A stretch of DNA of 64,000 nucleotides from Rhodocyclaceae bacterium (GCA_016702335.1 JADJEF010000005.1:1-64000), one strand, 5' to 3'. Counted from the stretch's first letter, positions 31,608-38,801 are shown. Translations and numbers: made by a program. Notes: generated from the sequence alone by a model not told the origin.

Positions 31608-31680
31608 TCTTCAAGGCTGGACTCGAACCAGCGATCTCCGGGTTCGCAACCCGGTGCTCTATCCACTGAGCTACTCGAAG
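31608..31680 (-). tRNA. tRNA-Arg (GCG)
   Basis: Acceptor CTTCGAG/CTTGAAG, loop TTGCGAA on CCGGG/CCCGG, T-arm GCTGG TTCGAGT CCAGC, discriminator A. Confidence 0.86.
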
Positions 31681-31757
31681 ATGCGAGCGCCTCGCCTCAC
31701 TTTGACGGGCGGACGAGGCGCTCTTGGAGAGGATGGTGCCGCTATGACTCAGCACCA

Positions 31758-31832
31758 TGGCGGTTCGTAGGGGTAACGATCCCCTCGCTTCCGTCTTGAC
31801 AGGACGGCGGTCTACCTCTGACCTAACGAACC
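31758..31832 (-). tRNA. tRNA-Asp (GTC), CCA encoded
   Basis: Acceptor GGTTCGT/ACGAACC, loop CTGTCAA on CCGTC/GACGG, T-loop ATCGTTA, discriminator G followed by encoded CCA. Confidence 0.84.
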
Positions 31833-31835
31833 GTG

Positions 31836-31908
31836 AGTCCCCGGCTGGAATCGAACCAGCGACCGTCTCGGTAGAAACGAGGCGCTCTGTCCGCTGAGCT
31901 ACGGGAAC
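31836..31908 (-). tRNA. tRNA-Arg (TCT)
   Basis: Acceptor GTTCCCG/CGGGGAC, loop TTTCTAC, T-arm GCTGG TTCGATT CCAGC. Confidence 0.84.
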
Positions 31909-31917
31909 ATAGGGGAT

Positions 31918-31988
31918 GGCCGCCGGAGGGAGTTGAACCCACATACCGCCCTTCGCGAAGGCTACTCTACCGTTGAGCTATCAACGGC
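31918..31988 (-). tRNA. tRNA-like, anticodon GCG by position, unusual loop
   Basis: Acceptor GCCGTTG/CGGCGGC pairs fully and the T-loop is TTCAACT, but the anticodon arm is built on the palindrome CCTTCGCGAAGG. The best loop is TCGCGAA with C33. One extra base precedes the D-arm. Identity uncertain; possibly decaying. Confidence 0.5.
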
Positions 31989-31995
31989 CATCCCT

Positions 31996-32072
31996 TGGCC
32001 GAAACGGAGGGACTCGAACCCCCAACCGACTCTTTTGGAGAGAGTTGCGCTACCAGATTGCGCCACGTTCCG
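31996..32072 (-). tRNA. tRNA-Trp (CCA), 3' CCA encoded
   Basis: Acceptor CGGAACG/CGTTTCG, D-stem GCGC/GCGC, loop CTCCAAA on ACTCT/AGAGT, T-loop TTCGAGT, discriminator G, then encoded CCA. Confidence 0.87.
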
Positions 32073-32079
32073 GAAGCGG

Positions 32080-32158
32080 GGGTGGCAGCCCCCTCAAATA
32101 CGACGACCAATGCGATCGAGCCGGCTCCCACGAAGAAGCGGGCGCATCTGCCACTGCG
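32080..32158 (-). tRNA. Decayed tRNA-like sequence
   Basis: A GCGCAGTGGCAGATGCGC D-arm-like stretch, a CCCGC/GTGGG stem with a 6-base loop and a weak T-loop (TCGATC) are visible, without a matching acceptor. Likely a broken tRNA between tRNA-Trp and tRNA-Glu. Confidence 0.3.
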
Positions 32159-32161
32159 CAG

Positions 32162-32234
32162 TAGGAACGGCGGGGTACGATCCCGCACCCATCGGTTTGA
32201 AAGACCGATAGCCTGCCAATTAGCCTACGTTCCC
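32162..32234 (-). tRNA. tRNA-Glu (TTC)
   Basis: Acceptor GGGAACG/CGTTCCT, loop CTTTCAA on TCGGT/ACCGA, T-arm GCGGG ATCGTAC CCCGC, discriminator A. Confidence 0.86.
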
Positions 32235-32238
32235 ATAG

Positions 32239-32309
32239 AGCGGTCGGGGATGATCGAAATCCCGTTCGATGGTTGGAAGCCACCTGCCTTACCACTAGAC
32301 GACGACCGC
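32239..32309 (-). tRNA. tRNA-Gly (TCC)
   Basis: Acceptor GCGGTCG/CGACCGC, loop CTTCCAA on GGTGG/CCATC, T-arm GGGAT TTCGATC ATCCC. Confidence 0.87.
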
Positions 32310-32383
32310 AAAACCGGGTGCGGGACGTGAGGCCGCCTAATGCTACCCGGAAGCATACGTTGGGGTTTGCAACCCCCGCTGTG
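32310..32383 (-). tRNA. Degenerate tRNA-like sequence
   Basis: Between tRNA-Tyr and tRNA-Gly are two perfect stem-loops, GGGG-TTGCAAA-CCCC and ATGCT-TCCGGGT-AGCAT, and a weak third. No acceptor stem can be drawn. The second loop would read CGG with C33. Probably a decayed tRNA. Confidence 0.35.
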
Positions 32384-32465
32384 TGCCGAGCCAAGGTTAC
32401 GATCCTCGTCGCCCGAAGGACGTGTTTTACAGACACGCTGGACCTGCCAGGTCCTCCCGCTCGGC
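32384..32465 (-). tRNA. tRNA-Tyr (GTA)
   Basis: Acceptor GCCGAGC/GCTCGGC, loop CTGTAAA on CGTGT/ACACG, long variable arm as expected for Tyr, T-loop ATCGTAA, discriminator A. Confidence 0.86.
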
Positions 32466-32468
32466 ATG

Positions 32469-32541
32469 TCGGATGCGGAGGGTATGATCCTCCAACCTCC
32501 CCCTTATCAGAGGGGCGAACGCCCGCTTGTTCTTCCATCCG
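32469..32541 (-). tRNA. tRNA-Ile (GAT)
   Basis: Acceptor CGGATGG/GCATCCG with one mismatch, D-stem GAAC/GTTC, loop CTGATAA, T-arm GGAGG ATCATAC CCTCC. Confidence 0.82.
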
Positions 32542-32542
32542 G

Positions 32543-32617
32543 TGGTGCCACCCCGAGGTGCCGACCCTCGTGCCCCTGGTGTTTCAAGCCAGTGCTCTGC
32601 CGTTGAGCTAGAGCGAC
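32543..32617 (-). tRNA. tRNA-Phe (GAA), CCA encoded
   Basis: Acceptor GTCGCTC/GGGTGGC, loop TTGAAAC, T-stem CGAGG/CCTCG with loop GTCGGCA, discriminator A followed by encoded CCA. Confidence 0.8.
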
Positions 32618-32618
32618 A

Positions 32619-32694
32619 TGGAGATCGCGGGAGGAGTCGAACCTCCGTAATAGATGGTTTGCAGCCACCGGCCTTACCCCTTGGCTACGCGATC
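32619..32694 (-). tRNA. tRNA-Cys (GCA), CCA encoded
   Basis: Acceptor GATCGCG/CGCGATC, loop CTGCAAA on GGTGG/CCATC, T-arm GGAGG TTCGACT CCTCC, discriminator T then CCA. Its first 21 bases overlap the end of the HNH gene upstream. Confidence 0.87.
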
Positions 32695-33135
32695 ACGCAA
32701 CCTCACCCCCTGCATATGAAGCCGATTCCTCTCCCGATGGCATAGCCGACAATGCCGCCGGCCTCGACTAAAATAGGTATTGGCCACGTCGTACGGATGA
32801 CCAGCCGGGCACTCCTCCCGATCGTGACCTGGGATGATATGAGTCCCATCCTCCATCGCGTCACGGACATTGTCGCCGTAAGAACCTTCGTATAGATGGG
32901 AATCGTTACAGCAAGCCCTGTTGTGACAGACCACGGGCCGGTGAAGCGCAAGCCCGTCGATCGGCCTGCCCAGCGAAAGCTCAAGGGCAACTCGATGAGA
33001 ACCCACCTTCTTCCCGGAAAGCTTGAACGCTCCGTAGCCGGAGGGATCAAGCGCCCCCAACCACGGCCAGCAAGCCCTTGGGCCGCCGGATCGGTCAACC
33101 TTCGACCAGAACCTTCGAGTGTCCGCGTCCGTCAT
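32674..33135 (-). CDS. HNH homing endonuclease, nested between tRNAs
   Basis: 153 aa. ACWPWLGALDPSGYGAF, SHRVALELSLGRPI, HRPVVCHNRACCNDSHLYEG, then CPAGHPYD and CRLCHRERN. Same plan as 29817-30248 and about half identical by eye. AAGGGGG right after the 3' end of tRNA-Ala serves as ribosome site; the TAA stop lies inside tRNA-Cys. Confidence 0.86.
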   Translation of the reverse strand: MTDADTRRFWSKVDRSGGPRACWPWLGALDPSGYGAFKLSGKKVGSHRVALELSLGRPIDGLALHRPVVCHNRACCNDSHLYEGSYGDNVRDAMEDGTHIIPGHDREECPAGHPYDVANTYFSRGRRHCRLCHRERNRLHMQGVRLRDRVAKG

Positions 33136-33148
33136 TGACCAACCCCCT

Positions 33149-33222
33149 TGTAGGGCGAGGGATTCGAACCCTCAACCTTCTGCTTGCAAAGCAGCCGCTC
33201 TGCCGTTAAGAGCTAGCCCCAC
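33149..33222 (-). tRNA. tRNA-Ala (TGC)
   Basis: Acceptor GTGGGGC/GCCCTAC, loop TTTGCAA, T-arm GAGGG TTCGAAT CCCTC, discriminator A. First tRNA behind the promoter at 33295-33323. Confidence 0.87.
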
Positions 33223-33294
33223 ATGAGCGCGAGCCCGAAGGCCCGCGCCGTGTACATCTGCTGCTTGTGAAGGTACTCGTTCTCGACGGCGGCC

Positions 33295-33323
33295 ATTGTA
33301 CCATAGCCCGCCAGCGGTGTCAA
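33295..33323 (-). promoter_or_regulatory. Sigma70-type promoter of the second tRNA array
   Basis: TTGACA (33318-33323), 17-base spacer, TACAAT (33295-33300). Both hexamers and spacing match the promoter of the first tRNA array. The TTGACA overlaps the stop codon of the HD-domain gene. Confidence 0.82.
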
Positions 33324-33817
33324 GTTCCCGCCACCTCATCCGTCAGCAGCGACCACCGCCCGTTCTCGATCCTGAACTTCGCCTCCGCGTAGCGCGTCAG
33401 CAGGAAGTCGATCCGCGCAACCTGCTCGGGGTCGTGCAGCTTGGCCGCCAGCGCCCGCGAGGGGTCCATGTTATCGGCGAGGTCCGCCAGCTTCACCCGC
33501 TTGGCCGTCTCGTTCTGGCACAGACGGTCGATGTACTCATGGTGGCTCTCGCCCGGCGCATGCGTCAGGGCAATCACCGCCTCCACCGTCTCCAGCGAGA
33601 ACCCCGCCTCCAGGAGGCCAACGGGCTTGACGCTCGCATCCTCCACCACGTCGTGGAGCCACGCCACCGCCACGTCCTCGCCCTCCGGGACCACGTAGGC
33701 CACCCTAGCAACGTGCTCGATGTACGGTCGCCCGGCCTTATCCGTCTGTCCCGCGTGCATCACGGTCGCCAGGAACTTCGCCGCCAGGCCCTCGGAGATC
33801 ATTCCCGTCACCAACAT
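33320..33817 (-). CDS. HD-domain hydrolase, (p)ppGpp hydrolase (MESH1/SpoT)-like
   Basis: 165 aa from the ATG in a TAATG overlap. The motifs are those of the SpoT/RelA hydrolase domain: FLATVMHAGQTDKAGRPYIEH, AWLHDVVEDASV with the metal-binding HD, and VKLADLADNMDPSRA. No synthetase domain is present. It could remove ppGpp or a related nucleotide during infection; a nucleotide hydrolase of other specificity is also possible. Confidence 0.8.
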   Translation of the reverse strand: MLVTGMISEGLAAKFLATVMHAGQTDKAGRPYIEHVARVAYVVPEGEDVAVAWLHDVVEDASVKPVGLLEAGFSLETVEAVIALTHAPGESHHEYIDRLCQNETAKRVKLADLADNMDPSRALAAKLHDPEQVARIDFLLTRYAEAKFRIENGRWSLLTDEVAGT

Positions 33818-34053
33818 TACGCCGCTCCCTCCTTCCTTGTCGCTGCTCTCCACCCACTTGCACGCGCCACAATGCCAATCGCCTCGCCAAATGTCGGGGC
33901 GCACACGAGTGGCCCGTCCATCCACGTCACCGCAACCGTGTTGCCCGCAAAAAGAACCTGTAAGCCACGATCCCTCAGCGGGGCCGGTGCGGTCGGCGCC
34001 GCGAAGCGAAGCAGGTAGTCAACCTGCGCGTCCACCACGTCACCCGCCCCCAT
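33817..34053 (-). CDS. Unknown small protein
   Basis: 78 aa, with VLFAGNTVAVTWMDGPLVCAPTFGEAIGIV. AAGGACA before the ATG; overlaps the upstream gene by 14 bases and the HD gene by the TAATG. Not recognised. Confidence 0.62.
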   Translation of the reverse strand: MGAGDVVDAQVDYLLRFAAPTAPAPLRDRGLQVLFAGNTVAVTWMDGPLVCAPTFGEAIGIVARASGWRAATRKEGAA

Positions 34054-34333
34054 TGTCCTTCCCCTTCTTCGTCGCCGCCCGCGCCTTGCGAACGTGCGAT
34101 GCCAGTCCCGCCTGAATCTCGTCCAGCCTGGTCCGCTCGGCGGGACTCATCCCCCACCCGTGCCGAATGAGCGCCCTGGCCTCATCGGCCCCACTCACAA
34201 CGTTCGGGCACTCTTCCTCCAGCCGCCCGAGTGCGTCCAGGACGCACCCACAGGAGAACCGCTCCCTGCCCGCCTGGCGATCCGCCAGTGCGGTCTCGCT
34301 GATCACCTGAACCTCCAGTTCCAGTTCCACCAT
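34040..34333 (-). CDS. Unknown small protein
   Basis: 97 aa, acidic N-terminal strand (VELELEVQVISE), one CGC, and a basic Lys/Arg tail ending KKGKDNGGG. Part of an overlapping gene chain. Not recognised. Confidence 0.62.
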   Translation of the reverse strand: MVELELEVQVISETALADRQAGRERFSCGCVLDALGRLEEECPNVVSGADEARALIRHGWGMSPAERTRLDEIQAGLASHVRKARAATKKGKDNGGG

Positions 34334-34340
34334 CCACCTC

Positions 34341-34550
34341 CTACTCGATCTCTTCGAGCGCCGCCATCAGGAACGCCACATCCTCCGCGTAGGCCACCAT
34401 CCAGGCCGGGGCGCGCAGGTAGTCCTCGTCCCCTCGCTCGTGATTCAACTCCTCAGTCAGCTCGACGGCCGTACGCGCCTGCAAGAGGCGATCGGCGATC
34501 CTTGTGAGAATCGACAACTCCCTCGCGCCGCTCGGTGACGCCTTCAGCAT
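34341..34550 (-). CDS. Unknown small helical protein
   Basis: 69 aa if started at the ATG MLKASPSGARELSIL. It overlaps the end of the transglycosylase-like gene by 98 bases and has no clear ribosome site, so its start is uncertain. Acidic C-terminal half. Confidence 0.48.
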   Translation of the reverse strand: MLKASPSGARELSILTRIADRLLQARTAVELTEELNHERGDEDYLRAPAWMVAYAEDVAFLMAALEEIE

Positions 34551-35142
34551 CCGAATTGCTTGCTGACGCAATGCGGTCCCTCCACGTGATGCAATAGGAC
34601 CGATCGGTCCAATCGCACGGATCGTCGCCGCGCAGAAGCGCCGCCTCGGAATCATACACCATCATGCCGCTGTGATAGGCGATCATCCCAAGCAAGTCCG
34701 CCCTACGCGGCCCGTGAACCACAAAAGGGCGGCGCACCCGCTCGTACCACGCCGCGCCGCAACGCAGGTTGAGAGCGCCATCCGCCCATCGACTGACACA
34801 GTGGCTGCCGATCTTCGAAATGATTCCCGCCTGGTACTGCGAAAGCCCCAGCTCTCCGGCGGCACCAACGGCAAGCGGGTTGCCACTTGTCTCGATGCTG
34901 ACGATCCCGGCCCACGCTACGGGGTCCACGCCACCACGGCGAGCGGCGTCCTGGATGTCCGGCCACCATTGCCACTGGGCGCCCTTCAGGAAGGCTGGAG
35001 CGGGCGCGGCTTCTGGCGTTTCTGCCATCTCCGCTTGCGAAGAGGGATGCCTGGATAGCGCCACTCCCTCACGTGAACCCTGGCTCGCCAGTGCGGCGAC
35101 GAGGAACACAAGGACCGTGCCACAGACGCGGACAATCTGCAC
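34453..35142 (-). CDS. Exported lytic transglycosylase-like protein
   Basis: 229 aa. A signal peptide or anchor (RVCGTVLVFLVAALASQGS) is followed by an SLT-like fold: VAWAGIVSIETSGNP with the catalytic Glu, GAAGELGLSQYQAG, and later YERVRRPF and LLGMIAYHSG. It would cut peptidoglycan outside the membrane. It lies far from the lysis module at 54-57 kb, so a role other than final lysis is possible. The basic C-terminal 30 residues overlap the next gene. Confidence 0.68.
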   Translation of the reverse strand: MQIVRVCGTVLVFLVAALASQGSREGVALSRHPSSQAEMAETPEAAPAPAFLKGAQWQWWPDIQDAARRGGVDPVAWAGIVSIETSGNPLAVGAAGELGLSQYQAGIISKIGSHCVSRWADGALNLRCGAAWYERVRRPFVVHGPRRADLLGMIAYHSGMMVYDSEAALLRGDDPCDWTDRSYCITWRDRIASASNSDAEGVTERREGVVDSHKDRRSPLAGAYGRRAD

Positions 35143-35154
35143 CTTCTCCCCCTC

Positions 35155-35511
35155 CTACATGACCTCTCGAAAAACGAGAGGCGGAACGCGGCCCTCGGAG
35201 ACCGCCCACTTCAAAAGCTTCACCCTGAGCTGATACGCCTGCGTTCTGGTTGGCGCCGACTTCACGTCTTCGACCACCAGCGTCCCGTCCAGCAGGCGGT
35301 ATGAGAAATCGGCCGTGTAGCCGATGGCTCGCACCTTCTTCCCCTCGGAGTCCACAAACGCTGGAACAAGTTCGAACTGAGGCTGGCACACCAGGTCGGT
35401 AATCTCGTCGGCGGCCTCCTGGTTGCGAAGAAGGAGATAGCGGCTCAGCTCCGCCGAACTATCGAATACCTTGTCGCCCCACGCTGACCGCCGGTTCCCG
35501 TACTTCCCCAT
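35155..35511 (-). CDS. DUF1064-type nuclease-like protein
   Basis: 118 aa from MGKYGNRRSAWGD. FDSSAELSRYLLLRNQEAAD, DLVCQPQFELVPAF, VRAIGYTADFSYRLLDG, LVVEDVKSAPT follow exactly the order of the DUF1064 family, a restriction-nuclease-like fold with the active-site D...E-x-K. It is often found among phage replication and recombination genes, where resolvase-like activity is suspected. Confidence 0.85.
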   Translation of the reverse strand: MGKYGNRRSAWGDKVFDSSAELSRYLLLRNQEAADEITDLVCQPQFELVPAFVDSEGKKVRAIGYTADFSYRLLDGTLVVEDVKSAPTRTQAYQLRVKLLKWAVSEGRVPPLVFREVM

Positions 35512-35920
35512 AGTATTCCACCCCCACTGACCGAGCGCGCTCACCGCGCTTATCGATCCTGGCGCCAGTGTCGTAGGCATGCCGACGGGCCGCCTCGAAA
35601 GCCATCGCAAACTCTGGCCATGTGCGCGCCCAGGAGTACACCGTCTCTCGGTTAATCGGGACGGATGCGCATGCACCCGCCACGCTCATCCCCCTGCGAA
35701 GAGCCTCGATGACGATCGTCATAACGAGGTCGCGCTCCTCCGGCGTCCGCTCGACACCGTTCTCGGGGGTCTCCTCTTCGAGGTCTGGGACGTGCAGACG
35801 GTAAAGGGACTGGCATGCCGTCTTTAGGAGTACCTCGTCACTCGTGTGGCGAGCGAAGAGGAGAAACGCCAGGTTCGCATAGAGACGTTGATGGGCATCC
35901 GCAAGTGGGTCGGACATCAT
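35459..35920 (-). CDS. Helix-turn-helix protein
   Basis: 153 aa from a double ATG. Residues 80-120 carry an HTH (GMSVAGACASVPINRETVYSWARTWPEF) followed by AMAFEAARRHAYD, the form seen in phage small-terminase-like and resolvase-like DNA-binding proteins. This makes it a second candidate for a small terminase. Overlaps the DUF1064 gene by 53 bases. Confidence 0.65.
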   Translation of the reverse strand: MMSDPLADAHQRLYANLAFLLFARHTSDEVLLKTACQSLYRLHVPDLEEETPENGVERTPEERDLVMTIVIEALRRGMSVAGACASVPINRETVYSWARTWPEFAMAFEAARRHAYDTGARIDKRGERARSVGVEYYGEVREPAVSVGRQGIR

Positions 35921-36008
35921 GTCAACTTCGCCAAATCGCGACCTCCCGCCAACGATCTTGCTCCATGCCCACCAAAGCGTCTCCCCCTCCTCGCACCACG
36001 AGAGTCCG

Positions 36009-36299
36009 CTACACACGCTCCCTGACCCACCCATTGAGGAAGGCTTCAGCCTCCGCGAACGGAAGCCCCTTCGCCGACAGATTGGCCACCCACGTTCTTT
36101 CCCGGCGCGCGAGGTACACCTCATCCAACTTGAACGTTGTCATCCCAAGGACGATGGATTGGCCAAGCTGGAGAACGGGGGGCGTGTCCTCCCGGAACGA
36201 CTGCTCCAGGCTCGCGGAGACCCCAAACTCCCCCTCCTCGCCGTCCATCCGCCACACCGAAACGGTCTTGACTTCCCACTCGTTCATCTCGTGCTCCAT
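36009..36299 (-). CDS. Unknown small protein
   Basis: 96 aa, acidic N terminus, with TVSVWRMDGEEGEFGVSASL and a helical C terminus. Followed by an 88-base gap without features. Not recognised. Confidence 0.62.
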   Translation of the reverse strand: MEHEMNEWEVKTVSVWRMDGEEGEFGVSASLEQSFREDTPPVLQLGQSIVLGMTTFKLDEVYLARRERTWVANLSAKGLPFAEAEAFLNGWVRERV

Positions 36300-36308
36300 G
36301 GGGCGATT

Positions 36309-37391
36309 CTACCTCATCCGGATAGAGGTCGCAAACCTGTCTACATCACACCCCATTGACAAGAGGTACTCGTCGGGATCGACCGGCATTGGCACAACGC
36401 GACCCCGCCCATCCGGAACCTTCGCGGCGAAAGCCGACCAAATCGGCGCCGCGCCAGCGTCACAGAGCCAGTACGTTCTATCGAACCTCCCCATCCTTCT
36501 CGCCAACGCCTCGACCGTCTCTGCCTTGGGGCGGAGCTGTGGAAGCGCCACGGTCGATGTGATCCCCGCCGAGATCAACGTTAGAGCGGTCAGCGCCCCC
36601 TCAACGACGTACAGCTCATCGGAATGCGGGTGGGTCAACGCGCTTGGGTTGAAGAGCCTGCCCTTCCTGAGGTCGTGATGCCAATGCACCTTCGGCGCCT
36701 CACCGTCCAGGTGTCGATACTGAACCGCGTCGTAGTGACCCGGCCTTCCGATCGCCTCCCATGGGAGGACCAGACTTGGCCGGCGTCCCGGCGGACCGTA
36801 ACGCTCAGGGGCGTCCCCCAACGGAAAATCGTCGTAGCCAAGGCCGTACGCCTCAGCGGTTTCCTGATCGATACCCCGCCGCGCCAGCTCCTTGAGCGCC
36901 CCAACGTGCCTCAGGAGCGCGCTTGCCACCTCCTCGAAGTACTCCTTGTTCGTCAGCCGCGCCTCTGCTTCGAGAGCGTTTTGCGCCTCCAGTAGGCGGC
37001 GCTGCTCCTCCACCCTCATCGCCTCTGCGACCGCTTGTGGGTCCAGCGGGCGGATATTGATCACGCCCAGGTCCGCGAGCTGTAGCTCGGGCGGGAGAAA
37101 CGCCGGTGTGGCAACCTGGCCCTTCTTGAGCCCACTAGCAATGGTGGCCCCGCAATTCCTCGGACCATCGTCCTTCAGGAGGCCGTTGGATTCGCACGCC
37201 TGAAGGAGCTGCACGGCAGCCTGCTCCGGCCCAATCCAGCCAGCGGCGACCATCCGGCCCATGGAGAAGGCACCCGTGTTGAGCGCGTCGTTCCGCTGGC
37301 CTTGCGGCGCCGCCATCACCCTCCGTAGGGTCTGCGCGATGGCGGCCTCGATGTAGTTCTTCGCCCGCTCTTCGAGTGGACGCTCTCTCAT
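36309..37391 (-). CDS. TOPRIM primase-like protein
   Basis: 360 aa from an ATG behind GAGGAA. The C-terminal half has LYVVEGALTALTLISAGI with the TOPRIM Glu, WLCDAGAAP and PVDPDEYLL with the acidic pair. The N-terminal half has RGIDQETAEAYGLGYDD and a hydrophobic core (PSLVLPWEAIG) like phage DnaG-type primases. No zinc-binding domain is seen. It precedes the helicase in genome position and should prime DNA synthesis with it. Confidence 0.8.
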   Translation of the reverse strand: MRERPLEERAKNYIEAAIAQTLRRVMAAPQGQRNDALNTGAFSMGRMVAAGWIGPEQAAVQLLQACESNGLLKDDGPRNCGATIASGLKKGQVATPAFLPPELQLADLGVINIRPLDPQAVAEAMRVEEQRRLLEAQNALEAEARLTNKEYFEEVASALLRHVGALKELARRGIDQETAEAYGLGYDDFPLGDAPERYGPPGRRPSLVLPWEAIGRPGHYDAVQYRHLDGEAPKVHWHHDLRKGRLFNPSALTHPHSDELYVVEGALTALTLISAGITSTVALPQLRPKAETVEALARRMGRFDRTYWLCDAGAAPIWSAFAAKVPDGRGRVVPMPVDPDEYLLSMGCDVDRFATSIRMR

Positions 37392-37398
37392 TTCCTCG

Positions 37399-37689
37399 TC
37401 ACTCCTCAAGTGGGACGAGACGGAATCCCATCTCGTGGGCCATTGATCGCAGGCGAGCAAGTGCTTCGTTTTCGATGAACAACGCGGCGATCTCAATATC
37501 CGTGTAGTCCATGTCATCGACTCCGGCCACCGTCCAGTCCATCGTCGCCCTCACGCCATCATCCGCGTATTGCCAAACCCTCGCACGGAACCGCCATTCC
37601 CCGAATGGGCAACCGACACTTAGGGCAAGAGCCCTGCCCTGGTGGAGCCCAGCGACGGCATCGTCAGTCCAGTTGAACTTCACTTTCAT
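37399..37689 (-). CDS. Unknown small protein
   Basis: 96 aa, ATGA overlap with the helicase gene. Contains GEWRFRARVWQYADDG and YTDIEIAALFIENEALARL. It lies between helicase and primase, so a replication accessory role is possible. Not recognised. Confidence 0.62.
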   Translation of the reverse strand: MKVKFNWTDDAVAGLHQGRALALSVGCPFGEWRFRARVWQYADDGVRATMDWTVAGVDDMDYTDIEIAALFIENEALARLRSMAHEMGFRLVPLEE

Positions 37690-38801
37690 AGGAACACCAC
37701 CGCCGCCTCCCTGCCCCTCGGGATCGCCGAACGGAGCTTGTTGGTCGCGAAATCGTGGGAAAGCATGAACCGCGAGCGACCACGCCGGCCACCCTTCTGC
37801 TTCAGGAGCTGCAAGAGGACCAAGTCCTCGGTAACGTCGTACGTTATGTCTGATCGAAACGGCCACGGCCCGTAGCCGTCGTCGGTGTACTTCTTGACGA
37901 GCTTCTCTGGCCAACGCGCCGGCCTGGTAAGGGACATGAGCACGTCACAGCTCTGTTCCGCGACCGCGCTCCACTCGCTGTCACCGATCTCCGGGATCGG
38001 CGGAAACCCCTCACGGGCTGAAGAGTCTACAGCACGACGGGCCTGTGACGCAAGCACGACCGGGACGGCCAGTTGCCGGGCCAGAAGACGGCACGCCCGA
38101 GCGTTCTTGGCCACCTCGTGCCTCTGATCGGACGCCTCTAGGCCAAGGAGCTGGAGGTAGTCCACGCAGATCAGCGAGGGCTTCAGGCCAGTGCTCCGGT
38201 AGAGCGCCTGGATGTCCTCCCAGATAGCCTCACCCGAGAGCGCGGCCGACGCGAACTCCGATCCCCAGACGTTGGCCCGGTGCTCGTTCATCACGTACAT
38301 CGGCACGTCCACGGCATTCCGGGCCTCGGCCCTCAGAACATCCTCACCCACGAGGCCGAGAGCGTAGTCCACGGGGCCATGCTGATCCCCGGCCACCAGG
38401 CGAGAGACCTCGGCGCCGTCCTCCTCCAGGCCGACGAACAGCACGTACTCCCCGCCCTCGACCCAGTGAACGCCGCGATCGGCGGCCCGCTGCTGGATAG
38501 CCGCGCACTCCTGTCGAGCGAACTGGTACAGCAGGAGCGACTTGCCCTCCGATGGGCGCCCGAGCACCACGACGAACTTCGGACCTGCAATCGTGTCCAC
38601 CACCCGGTCTACAGCCCCCACGCCGATCGTAAGGGGGGTTAGCCCGCCCGCCACGGCCTTGTCAACCGCGTTGAGACGGTCCATCGCCAGGTCGGCCGGT
38701 GTCTTGATGAACACGCACTGGTTCGCCGCCCAGTGATCGCGCATCTTCTCGTCAGCGCGCAGGCGAGCCGCCGCCAGCCACGGATTTCGATCTTCGCTCA
38801 T
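37686..38801 (-). CDS. DnaB-like replicative helicase
   Basis: 371 aa. RecA-like core with Walker A VLGRPSEGKSLL, Walker B LICVDYLQLLG, a sensor-like VVLASQARRAVD and the late PPIPEIGDSEWS-QSCDVLMSL blocks typical of DnaB family helicases. The N-terminal domain of cellular DnaB is replaced by a short helical region. It unwinds DNA at the phage fork and should work with the TOPRIM primase. Confidence 0.88.
   Translation of the reverse strand: MSEDRNPWLAAARLRADEKMRDHWAANQCVFIKTPADLAMDRLNAVDKAVAGGLTPLTIGVGAVDRVVDTIAGPKFVVVLGRPSEGKSLLLYQFARQECAAIQQRAADRGVHWVEGGEYVLFVGLEEDGAEVSRLVAGDQHGPVDYALGLVGEDVLRAEARNAVDVPMYVMNEHRANVWGSEFASAALSGEAIWEDIQALYRSTGLKPSLICVDYLQLLGLEASDQRHEVAKNARACRLLARQLAVPVVLASQARRAVDSSAREGFPPIPEIGDSEWSAVAEQSCDVLMSLTRPARWPEKLVKKYTDDGYGPWPFRSDITYDVTEDLVLLQLLKQKGGRRGRSRFMLSHDFATNKLRSAIPRGREAAVVFL

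Noticed and set aside
32350..32384. GCA anticodon-like loop suggesting a second tRNA-Cys
   Set aside because: No room for acceptor and D-arm between it and tRNA-Tyr; kept only as a degenerate element.
33213..33296. 27-codon minus-strand ORF before tRNA-Ala
   Set aside because: Its ATG overlaps the -10 box of the tRNA promoter and its stop lies in the tRNA, so it would not be on that transcript.
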